Origin: Patescibacteria group bacterium UBA6102
Lineage (GTDB): Bacteria; Patescibacteriota; Minisyncoccia; Minisyncoccales; UBA5738
Assembly: GCA_002423555.1 (NCBI GenBank)
Contig: DIWQ01000034.1
Span: 1 to 6,253 of the forward strand
Length of the DNA stretch: 6,253 bases
Direction of reading: 5' to 3'
Under the pieces are notes generated by a model. The model did not search any database. It was not told the DNA's origin and worked only from the letters and a program-made list of their open reading frames with translations. The translations under genes and the position numbers were made by a program. Below, one piece after another: positions 1 to 5,282 of this stretch. Each line of letters begins with the position of its first letter. Positions within the stretch are counted from its first letter, which is position 1.

Positions 1-1
1 C

Positions 2-1150
2 GCCGACGATTTTAAAAAATCGGTTGCCGATTTGGTTTTCATCGGGTTGATTTTTTTGGAAGACCCGGTGCGCGAGGAAGCCAAGGAAGCGATACAAACC
101 TGTTATCGGGCGGGAATGAGGCCGATTATTATCACGGGCGATCACGGCTTGACGGCGAAGGCGATCGCCAAGAAATTGGGCATTGATGTCGGAAACCAAA
201 ACATAATGGAGGGCAAAGATTTGGAAAAAATGTCGGAGGCGCAATTTGCCAAGAAAATCGGCGATATTCAAATCTATGCCCGGGTGGAACCGAAACATAA
301 GTTAAGGATTATTGAAGCTTGGCAAAAAAGGGGGGAGGTGGTGGCCATGACCGGCGACGGGATCAACGACGCGCCCGCGTTAAAACAGGCCAACATCGGA
401 GTGGCGCTGGGATCGGGAACCGAAGTGGCCAAGGAGGTGGCCGATATCGTCCTGCTCACCGACGATTTTTCCGTTATCGTGGCGGCGGTGGAAGAAGGGC
501 GGGCCATTTTGGACAATATTCGCAAGATTGTCACCTATCTGTTGTCGGACAGCTTCACCGAAATAGTTTTGATCGGCTCAAGCGTGTTGTTGGGGCTTCC
601 TTTACCGGTGACCGCGGTCCAAATTCTGTGGATAAATCTGATAGAGGACGGATTGCCCAACGTTGCGCTGGCTTTTGAGCCCAAAGAAAAAGATTTGATG
701 AGCCATAAACCGCAGGGGCTGGACATCCCTTTGCTCACGCGGGAAATGAAGGCGATTATCTTCATTGTCGGACTGCTCACGGATCTGTTGCTTTTGGGAT
801 TGTTCCTTTGGCTCGTCGGCAAGAATTATGATATAAAATATATTCAAACGATGATTTTTGCCGGACTGGCCATTGATTCCATTTTCTATGTGTTTTGCTG
901 TAAGAGTTTGAGGAAAAATTTGTGGCATATCAATATCTTCAACAACAAGCTTTTGATTGTTGCGTGGTTTGTCGGGTTGGCGGGATTGCTTTCTGCGATT
1001 TATATTCCCGTGTTGAATCAATTGCTCGGCACCGTGCCTTTGCCGGCATCTTCCTGGTTGGTGATTGTGGGGCTGGCCATTGCCAACGTGGGGTTGATTG
1101 AAGCCGCCAAATACTATTTCATCGCCAATCATAAAACCGAAGATATTTGA
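2..1150 (+). CDS. P-type cation-transporting ATPase, C-terminal part (5' end outside window)
   Basis: The frame is open from the left edge (codons from base 2) to TGA at 1148-1150, giving the last 382 residues of a protein probably near 850-900 residues. Visible in order: the end of the P domain with TGDH (residues 45-48), the hinge motif TGDGINDAPALK (117-128), then M5 (about 173-198), M6 (about 201-222, with the WINLIEDGLP stretch) and a four-helix C-terminal domain (about 250-375) like that of Ca2+-ATPases. The nucleotide-binding domain, the DKTGT phosphorylation site and M1-M4 lie upstream of the window. The family couples ATP hydrolysis to cation movement across the cytoplasmic membrane. 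Compared with the SERCA sites, the M5 Asn is Ser184, the M5 Glu is kept (Glu187), M6 Asn and Asp are kept (Asn212, Asp216) and the M6 Thr is Glu215, so the transported ion cannot be assigned confidently. It is probably not functionally linked to the glycan genes that follow. Confidence 0.93.
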   Translation, partial: ADDFKKSVADLVFIGLIFLEDPVREEAKEAIQTCYRAGMRPIIITGDHGLTAKAIAKKLGIDVGNQNIMEGKDLEKMSEAQFAKKIGDIQIYARVEPKHKLRIIEAWQKRGEVVAMTGDGINDAPALKQANIGVALGSGTEVAKEVADIVLLTDDFSVIVAAVEEGRAILDNIRKIVTYLLSDSFTEIVLIGSSVLLGLPLPVTAVQILWINLIEDGLPNVALAFEPKEKDLMSHKPQGLDIPLLTREMKAIIFIVGLLTDLLLLGLFLWLVGKNYDIKYIQTMIFAGLAIDSIFYVFCCKSLRKNLWHINIFNNKLLIVAWFVGLAGLLSAIYIPVLNQLLGTVPLPASSWLVIVGLAIANVGLIEAAKYYFIANHKTEDI

Positions 1151-1169
1151 GGATCACATCGGCCAAATA

Positions 1170-1178
1170 TGTTATACT
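1170..1178 (+). promoter_or_regulatory. Extended -10 promoter element upstream of wzm
   Basis: The bases TGTTATACT give the extended -10 pattern TGnTATAAT with one mismatch (TATACT at 1173-1178). The only -35-like stretch, TTGAGG at 1147-1152, sits 20 bp away and overlaps the ATPase stop codon; it is poor, as is tolerated with an extended -10. Initiation would fall near 1184-1186, leaving a leader of about 24 bases before the ATG at 1209. This fits the change of function between the ATPase and the polysaccharide genes. It is a sequence-pattern call only. Confidence 0.5.
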
Positions 1179-1208
1179 GACAGAAGCTTTCTTAACGGTC
1201 CCGTTGCC

Positions 1209-1970
1209 ATGAATTTTCACCAAAGCGCCAATCTCGCCGCCGAACTTATTCGCACCGATTTTAAACTTCGCTACCACGGATCTTATTTGGGATACTTGTG
1301 GTCGTTTCTCAAGCCTTTGATGATGTTTGGCGTGCTTTATGTGGTTTTTTCCAAATTTTTGCGCATTGACTATCCCGATTACCCGTTCCATCTGTTCCTG
1401 GGGATTATTTTATGGAATTTTTTTGCCGAAGCCACCACGGGCGCAATGTCCTCAATTATTGAAAAAGGCGGCTTGATCAAGAAAATCTATTTCCCGCGCG
1501 AAATCATCGTTTTTTCTTCTGTGGCGGTTTCCTTTGTCGTCCTCATATCCAATCTCGCCGTATTCGGCATTTTTTATCTTTTCGCCGATCTCGCCTTTGA
1601 TTTGAATATGCTCCTTTTTTTGTTGTATTTGTTGCAACTGTGTGTTGTAACCTTGGGCGTCGCTTTTTTTCTGAGCGCGCTCTATCCCAAACTCCGCGAT
1701 CTTTTTCATATTTGGCAGGTATTGCTCCAAGTCGGCTTTTGGGCGACCCCGATAACCTATATTTTACAAATTGTTCCCCAAAAATATACCACGCTTATCA
1801 TGGCAAACCCTCTGGCCGGCATTATCAACAACTCCCGGCTCGCGCTGATTAACCACCAATTTCCCGACGTTGGTTCCTTTTTATACACTTTGGCCGCGGG
1901 AGTTATTCTTCTCGCGTCCGGTTATTTCTTATTTTTCCGGCGGGCGCCGTTTTTTGCCGAAGAAGTCTGA
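1209..1970 (+). CDS. wzm: Polysaccharide ABC exporter, membrane subunit (Wzm/TagG type)
   Basis: A 253-residue ABC-2 type permease, about the usual length of Wzm proteins (near 260). The N-terminus has the hallmark amphipathic stretch RTDFKLRYHGSYLGYLW (15-31) followed by LKPL. About six hydrophobic segments follow (roughly 36-50, 58-76, 98-125, 132-158, 168-188, 224-243), with the cytoplasmic loop containing the YFPREI motif (94-99) and the FWATPITY motif (178-184) typical of the family. With its ATPase partner it would move a lipid-linked polysaccharide across the cytoplasmic membrane. The frame is open back to 1098, but the upstream part overlaps the ATPase gene and lacks family similarity; ATG 1209 places the hallmark N-terminus correctly and follows the predicted promoter. 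No Shine-Dalgarno is visible; an AACGG-TC-CCGTT inverted repeat lies at 1194-1205. The gap to the ATP-binding subunit is 7 bases, so the two are surely co-transcribed. Confidence 0.9.
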   Translation: MNFHQSANLAAELIRTDFKLRYHGSYLGYLWSFLKPLMMFGVLYVVFSKFLRIDYPDYPFHLFLGIILWNFFAEATTGAMSSIIEKGGLIKKIYFPREIIVFSSVAVSFVVLISNLAVFGIFYLFADLAFDLNMLLFLLYLLQLCVVTLGVAFFLSALYPKLRDLFHIWQVLLQVGFWATPITYILQIVPQKYTTLIMANPLAGIINNSRLALINHQFPDVGSFLYTLAAGVILLASGYFLFFRRAPFFAEEV

Positions 1971-1977
1971 TTATTAT

Positions 1978-2703
1978 ATGGAAATTATCAGTTTTCAAAA
2001 CATTTCAAAGAGATTCAAGCTTCCCCATGAAAAGAAAAACACCCTCAAAGAGTATCTTTTTTTTGTTGCCAAGAGCAAAAGCTACGAAGAATTGTGGGCG
2101 CTTCGCCAAATTGATTTTTCCGTTAAAAAAGGCGAATTTATAAGTTTTATCGGTGCAAACGGCAGTGGCAAAAGCACTTTGCTGAAGCTTATTTCAAAAG
2201 TTTATTTGCCCACCGCCGGCAAAATTCGGGTTGGCGGCACCATTGCTCCCTTCCTTGAGCTTGGCGTCGGTTTTCAGTATGATTTAAGCGTCAAGGACAA
2301 CGTCTATCTTTATGGCGCCACTCTCGGCCTGTCCCGCGATAAAATTAACGGTATTTTTGACACGATCGTTGATTTCGCCCGGCTTGGAAAATATATTGAC
2401 CAAAAAGTGAAAAATTTGTCCACTGGGATGGAGGTCCGGCTTGCTTTCTCCATCGCCGCCCATGCCGATGCCGACATCCTGCTTGTTGATGAAGTTTTGG
2501 CGGTGGGGGATCAAATTTTCCAGCAAAAATGCTTTGATCTTTTTGCCCGTTTTAAAAAGGAAGGCAAAACGATTATTTTTGTCAGTCACGATCTTGGTAT
2601 TGTGGAAAAATTTTCCGATAAAGTCGGCTGGATAAATAACGGCGGTCTTGAAATTATGGACCAACCCGAAAAAGTAATCCGGATATACGCTAAGGCATTG
2701 TAA
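1978..2703 (+). CDS. wzt: Polysaccharide ABC exporter, ATP-binding subunit (Wzt/TagH type, no C-terminal domain)
   Basis: A 241-residue ABC ATPase. Walker A is GANGSGKST (59-67). The Wzt-specific Q-loop region ELGVGFQYDLSVKDN (94-108) follows, then a degenerate signature LSTGM (147-151) in the context MEVRLAFSIA (151-160), Walker B ILLVDE (167-172) with the D-loop AVGD (175-178), and the switch histidine in SHD (203-205). The LSTGM and ELGVGF variants are characteristic of exporters of O-antigen, teichoic acid and related glycans. The protein stops right after the nucleotide-binding domain, so it lacks the C-terminal carbohydrate-binding domain that recognises chain-end modifications in E. 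coli O9a-type Wzt; length and layout match the shorter Klebsiella O2a-type. ATG 1978 is chosen because the frame upstream of it lies inside the permease gene. No Shine-Dalgarno is seen. The last codons and the TAA stop (2701-2703) lie within the left arm of the adjoining palindromic element. Confidence 0.93.
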   Translation: MEIISFQNISKRFKLPHEKKNTLKEYLFFVAKSKSYEELWALRQIDFSVKKGEFISFIGANGSGKSTLLKLISKVYLPTAGKIRVGGTIAPFLELGVGFQYDLSVKDNVYLYGATLGLSRDKINGIFDTIVDFARLGKYIDQKVKNLSTGMEVRLAFSIAAHADADILLVDEVLAVGDQIFQQKCFDLFARFKKEGKTIIFVSHDLGIVEKFSDKVGWINNGGLEIMDQPEKVIRIYAKAL

Positions 2704-2711
2704 AGAAATAA
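2693..2711 (+). repeat. Left 19 bp terminal inverted repeat of the 181 bp palindrome
   Basis: AGGCATTGTAAAGAAATAA is the exact reverse complement of 2855-2873. It overlaps the last two sense codons of wzt and its TAA stop, so the repeat supplies the end of that protein (…Ala-Leu-stop). Confidence 0.9.
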
Positions 2712-2854
2712 CTTCTCAATCTTGCTTATACCTTCGCCCCATCTTTCTCTTTTTCTCGGTCGCAATATTTTCAATGTAGCTGTTGCTACACTTCAAATAT
2801 TGCTTGGTCGGAAAAGCGAAATCTGGGGCAAATCTGACAACCAATCTTAGGAAC

Positions 2855-2873
2855 TTATTTCTTTACAATGCCT
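2855..2873 (-). repeat. Right 19 bp terminal inverted repeat of the 181 bp palindrome
   Basis: Exact reverse complement of 2693-2711, ending 11 bases before the dehydratase ATG. Read on the + strand it contains TACAAT (2864-2869), a good -10 hexamer match facing the dehydratase gene, but with no -35 at proper spacing (the nearest, CTGACA at 2834-2839, is 24 bp away). Confidence 0.9.
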
Positions 2874-2884
2874 AATCAAAAAAT

Positions 2885-3874
2885 ATGAAAAAAATTTTAA
2901 TCACCGGCGGCGCGGGTTTTGTCGGCCACCACTGCGTTGAACATTTTCTCAAGAATACCGATTGGAAGGTTGTTGTTTTGGACTCCCTGAATTATGCCGG
3001 GAACTTGAATCGCATCACCGACAGCGAATATTTTGATGCTAAACGGGTTGGGTTTATCTGGCATGACCTGTGTTCGCCGATCTCCAAAACCACCCGCGAT
3101 ATGATCGGCGATCTGGACTATATGATTCATTTTGCCGCCGAATCGCACGTTGATAAAAGCCTGGAAGACAGCATTCCTTTTGTTAAATCCAATGTTTTGG
3201 GCACCGCCAATTTAATGGAATATTTGAAAAATTTTCAACCGCATTGCCGCACCGTCGTTTTTTCCACCGACGAGGTTTTCGGCCCCGCGCCGCAGGGGGT
3301 TTATTATAAAGAAGACGATCGCTTCAAGCCCTCCAATCCTTATTCGGCCGCCAAAGCCGGAGAGGAAATGATCGCTTATTCTTTTGCCCATGCTTTTGGT
3401 TTGCCGGTTTTTGTGGTCCGTTCAATGAATATCATCGGCGAACGCCAGCATCCGGAAAAATTTTTGCCCAAAGTCATCCGCTCAATTATTGATGATAAAA
3501 AAATAACGCTTCACGGCTTGGGTGAAGCCGACCTTTCGTCGCGCTGCTGGATTCACGCCCGCAATGTCGCCGACGGAATCGTTTTTCTGCTTGACAAAGG
3601 ACAAAGCGGCGAGTTTTATCACATTGTCGGCGAAGAGCGTTCGGTTTTGGAAATCGCCAACTGGGTTTCCCAGGCGGTCCGGGGCAAGAATTTGGACGAA
3701 TCCCGGATTGAATGGCTTGATTACCATAAAGCCCGTCCCGGCCATGACAAAAGATACGCGCTTTCCGGGCAAAAAATGGCCGCGATGGGTTGGGAGCCGC
3801 CGGTCAATCTGGAAGAATCCGTTAAAAAAACCGTTGATTGGACTTTGAAAAATCCCGTATGGCTCAATCTTTAA
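2885..3874 (+). CDS. rmlB: RmlB-like NDP-glucose 4,6-dehydratase (SDR family)
   Basis: A 329-residue extended short-chain dehydrogenase, a little shorter than typical RmlB (about 340-360). The NAD-binding Rossmann motif TGGAGFVG is at 7-14, followed by Asp33 at the end of the second strand and HFAAESHVDKS (82-92), a strong RmlB-type signature. The catalytic Thr-Asp-Glu set is in STDEVFG (127-133: Thr128, Asp129, Glu130) and the Tyr-x-x-x-Lys pair is Tyr153/Lys157 in NPYSAAKAG. The C-terminal RPGHDKRYAL (284-293) is also typical of RmlB. The expected reaction is NAD-dependent conversion of dTDP-glucose to dTDP-4-keto-6-deoxyglucose in the cytoplasm, the entry step to 6-deoxysugars. The NMNIIG-like stretch and PEKFLP (190-195) differ somewhat from classical RmlB, so a related NDP-glucose dehydratase is possible. 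The ATG lies 11 bases after the palindromic element, without a Shine-Dalgarno. The end overlaps the next gene by 16 bases. Confidence 0.88.
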   Translation: MKKILITGGAGFVGHHCVEHFLKNTDWKVVVLDSLNYAGNLNRITDSEYFDAKRVGFIWHDLCSPISKTTRDMIGDLDYMIHFAAESHVDKSLEDSIPFVKSNVLGTANLMEYLKNFQPHCRTVVFSTDEVFGPAPQGVYYKEDDRFKPSNPYSAAKAGEEMIAYSFAHAFGLPVFVVRSMNIIGERQHPEKFLPKVIRSIIDDKKITLHGLGEADLSSRCWIHARNVADGIVFLLDKGQSGEFYHIVGEERSVLEIANWVSQAVRGKNLDESRIEWLDYHKARPGHDKRYALSGQKMAAMGWEPPVNLEESVKKTVDWTLKNPVWLNL

Positions 3875-4263
3875 AATACAATCTTCAGAATTTGGCGATT
3901 CATCGCGACGCGCGCGGCTGGCTGGTTGAGATGCTCAAGCAAAATGAAGTCGGCCAAAAAATCGCGCAAATATATGTTGCTTCGCTTTGCCCCGGCGCCA
4001 TTCGCGGCAATCACTGGCACTCAAAACGCATTGAATGGTTTTTTGTCATCGGCGACAATGTCCAAATCCATCTCCAAGATACAAAAACCAAAGAAACAAA
4101 AATCATTGACGTCCGGCCCGACAATCCTTTGCAGATTTCAATTTTTCCGCCCGTTGCCCACGCGGTCGTGAACAACGGCGAAAATATCGCTTATCTGGTA
4201 AGCGCCCAAAACAACATCTATAATCCCGGCGATTCCGATACCTTTGAGTATAAAATCTTGTAA
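3859..4263 (+). CDS. Small cupin sugar-processing enzyme (epimerase-like / CapF C-terminal-like)
   Basis: A 134-residue single-domain cupin. The sequence has DARGWLVEML (18-26 region), the metal-site motif GNHWHSKRIEWFFVIG (50-65) with His52, His54 and Glu59, and a second cupin motif FPPVAHAV (97-103) with His101, giving a complete 2-His/Glu/His metal set. PDTF-like NPGDSDTFEY near the C-terminus resembles the end of CapF-type C-terminal cupins and of RmlC-type epimerases. Classical RmlC does not use such a metal site, so a CapF-type cupin is the closer match by eye; the exact reaction (3- or 3,5-epimerisation, or another keto-sugar isomerisation) is not settled. Its position straight after the 4,6-dehydratase implies it acts on the 4-keto-6-deoxy product. 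ATG 3859 overlaps the dehydratase by 16 bases, indicating translational coupling; an in-frame TTG at 3838 is a less likely start. No Shine-Dalgarno is seen. Confidence 0.78.
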   Translation: MAQSLKYNLQNLAIHRDARGWLVEMLKQNEVGQKIAQIYVASLCPGAIRGNHWHSKRIEWFFVIGDNVQIHLQDTKTKETKIIDVRPDNPLQISIFPPVAHAVVNNGENIAYLVSAQNNIYNPGDSDTFEYKIL

Positions 4264-5106
4264 ATGAAATTTACCGGCGAACGCATGATCCCCGAATTCA
4301 ATAGGGAAAACTTGATCTATGCCGAGCATATGGCCCGCTATTTTTTCGCGGGCCAATTTGTGGCCGCCAAAGACGTTTTGGATGTTGCCAGCGGTTCCGG
4401 CTACGGCACGCGCTACCTTTTAAACAAAGGAGCGGCAAAAATCGTCGGCGTTGACAATTCCCGCGAAGCTATCAAATATTCACAAGAAAAATATCAAACA
4501 TCCGGCATTAAATTTATCCTTGCCGATGCCGCCAAACTTCCCTTTGAAGATGATATTTTTGACATTGTTGTTTCTTTTGAAACCATTGAACATTTAGACG
4601 ATCAGGGGAAATTTTTGCGGGAAATCAAAAGAGTTCTTAGAAAAGACGGCTTGTTGATTATCTCCACCCCCAATGTGCTGGTTTTCCCCAAAGGCAACAC
4701 CTTCCATAAAAAAGAACTGACTCCTTTTGAGTTTATATCTTTATTGTCAAAAAATTTCCGTCACCATTCAATCAATTATCAACACAGCATTTTGAGCAGT
4801 TATGTATTTGGCGAAAAAAATCTTGCTTGCGATCACATACCTGCCCGGTTTGAGAACGTTAAGCTTTCGCCCATTCCTCCCGACAAAAATATGTATTTGG
4901 TTGCCATTGCCAGTGACGGCTGTCTGCCCGAACCAATTTCCGATTTGGTTGTTTTACATAATGATGACGAGATCGCGTCTTTAAACCGCCAAATTGAATA
5001 TTTTCGCAATACGGGATTTGGAAAAATTGCCGGCTTTATTCATCGTTTCAGAAAAAGAATGCCGATTATCAAGAATCTGCCCGGATATTTTTCAAAACAT
5101 AAATAG
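4264..5106 (+). CDS. SAM-dependent class I methyltransferase of the glycan cluster
   Basis: 280 residues. The N-terminal FTGERMIPEF (3-12) and EHMARYFFA (21-29) are typical of methyltransferases in polysaccharide clusters. Motif I, the SAM-binding loop, is VLDVASGSGYG (38-48). The acidic residue after strand 2 is Asp64 in VGVDNS, motif II is ADAAKLPF (88-94), FDIVVSFETIEHLDD (99-113) corresponds to motifs III/IV, and RVLRKDGLLIISTPN (123-137) is the post-motif strand. The C-terminal 140 residues carry no recognised domain and end in a basic stretch (HRFRKRMP). A sugar hydroxyl or amino group, or a glycan chain end, is the likely acceptor; this is inferred from context. The ATG abuts the cupin stop codon with no gap. 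The TAG stop (5104-5106) is the first three bases of the downstream MITE. Without the insertion the protein would read on for LWMEYG and stop at TAA 5288-5290, so its extreme C-terminus has been replaced. Confidence 0.87.
   Translation: MKFTGERMIPEFNRENLIYAEHMARYFFAGQFVAAKDVLDVASGSGYGTRYLLNKGAAKIVGVDNSREAIKYSQEKYQTSGIKFILADAAKLPFEDDIFDIVVSFETIEHLDDQGKFLREIKRVLRKDGLLIISTPNVLVFPKGNTFHKKELTPFEFISLLSKNFRHHSINYQHSILSSYVFGEKNLACDHIPARFENVKLSPIPPDKNMYLVAIASDGCLPEPISDLVVLHNDDEIASLNRQIEYFRNTGFGKIAGFIHRFRKRMPIIKNLPGYFSKHK
5099..5103 (+). repeat. Target site duplication, left copy (ATAAA)
   Basis: ATAAA directly precedes the left TIR and is identical to 5265-5269 directly after the right TIR. It forms part of the His-Lys codons at the end of the methyltransferase. 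Confidence 0.8.
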
Positions 5107-5125
5107 ACCTACTGCGTAAATATTT
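5104..5125 (+). repeat. Left 22 bp terminal inverted repeat of the MITE
   Basis: Begins TAGACCTACTGCG and ends TAAATATTT; it is the exact reverse complement of 5243-5264. Its first three bases are the TAG stop of the methyltransferase. It also forms most of a perfect 18 bp local palindrome, TGCGTAAATATTTACGCA (5113-5130). Confidence 0.95.
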
Positions 5126-5242
5126 ACGCAACGAAATTTTCAGATTTCGTGCGAGCCGAATGAGGAGTGAGGAGGCATATTGGCTTAAATATGCCGACGA
5201 TTGACGAATTCGGCGTAGCCGAAATATGGAAATTGCAGTAGG

Positions 5243-5264
5243 AAATATTTACGCAGTAGGTCTA
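5243..5264 (-). repeat. Right 22 bp terminal inverted repeat of the MITE
   Basis: Exact reverse complement of 5104-5125. It contains GCAGTAGG at 5253-5260, which is repeated directly just outside the TIR at 5235-5242. Confidence 0.95.
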
Positions 5265-5269
5265 ATAAA
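5265..5269 (+). repeat. Target site duplication, right copy (ATAAA)
   Basis: ATAAA directly follows the right TIR and matches 5099-5103. Five A/T-rich bases could match by chance, but the exact abutment on both TIRs makes coincidence unlikely. Confidence 0.8.
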
Positions 5270-5282
5270 CTATGGATGGAAT

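Larger units (their letters stand above)
2693..2873. mobile_element. 181 bp imperfect palindrome, MITE-like element without coding capacity
   Basis: The whole gap between wzt and the dehydratase folds back on itself: left arm 2693-2780 (88 bases), loop TGTT (2781-2784), right arm 2785-2873 (89 bases). The outer 19 bp are a perfect inverted repeat. Further in, GCCCCA (2736-2741) pairs with TGGGGC (2824-2829), GCAATATTT (2762-2770) with AAATATTGC (2795-2803), and GTAGC (2776-2780) with GCTAC (2785-2789). By hand alignment, the inner 45 bases of each arm match at 32 positions. There is no reading frame for a transposase and no clear target duplication outside the arms (left flank ACGCTA, right flank AATCAA). 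The length and the lack of a T-run argue against an ordinary terminator. A degraded non-autonomous insertion element is the favoured reading; a structured RNA or mRNA-processing element remains possible. Confidence 0.6.
5104..5264. mobile_element. 161 bp MITE-like element with 22 bp TIRs and 5 bp target duplication
   Basis: A non-coding element bounded by perfect 22 bp inverted repeats (5104-5125 and 5243-5264) and flanked on both sides by ATAAA (5099-5103 and 5265-5269), the mark of a transposition event. The interior is also palindromic in outline: GCCGAAT (5155-5161) pairs with ATTCGGC (5208-5214), and GGCATAT (5174-5180) with ATATGCC (5189-5195) around the central loop TGGCTTAA. A side hairpin ACGAAAT/ATTTCGT (5131-5137 with 5144-5150) and a competing hairpin TTCGGC-GTA-GCCGAA (5209-5223) are also possible. 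No transposase frame is present, so it would need a helper transposase elsewhere. The perfect TIRs and intact duplication suggest a recent insertion. Confidence 0.82.

Noticed and set aside
602..1132. Long antisense frame (176 residues) opposite the ATPase, plus other overlapping frames at 274-534, 319-678 and 535-822
   Set aside because: They lie entirely over a well-supported P-type ATPase and their translations show no family motif; they are rich in residues expected from reading a coding strand in the wrong frame.
1098..1208. Upstream extension of the permease gene to 1098
   Set aside because: It would overlap the ATPase by 53 bases and lie upstream of the predicted promoter, and the added residues do not resemble a Wzm N-terminus; ATG 1209 places the family hallmark correctly.
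1148..1970. UGA recoded as a sense codon, as in some Gracilibacteria and SR1
   Set aside because: TGA ends both the ATPase (1148-1150) and the permease (1968-1970) at positions expected for full-length family members.
2693..2873. Rho-independent terminator after wzt
   Set aside because: The fold is about 180 bases with an A/T-rich outer stem and is not followed by a T-run; the next base context is AATCAAAAAAT.
3859..4263. FdtA/WxcM-type 3,4-ketoisomerase identity for the cupin
   Set aside because: The characteristic RGxHAH pattern is absent; GNHWHSKRIEW with a downstream PPVAH is closer to CapF C-terminal or epimerase-type cupins.
2693..5264. The two palindromes as integron attC sites
   Set aside because: Neither has the GTTRRRY / RYYYAAC core at its ends, and the flanking genes form one co-directional pathway and are not cassettes; the second has a 5 bp target duplication, which integrase recombination does not make.
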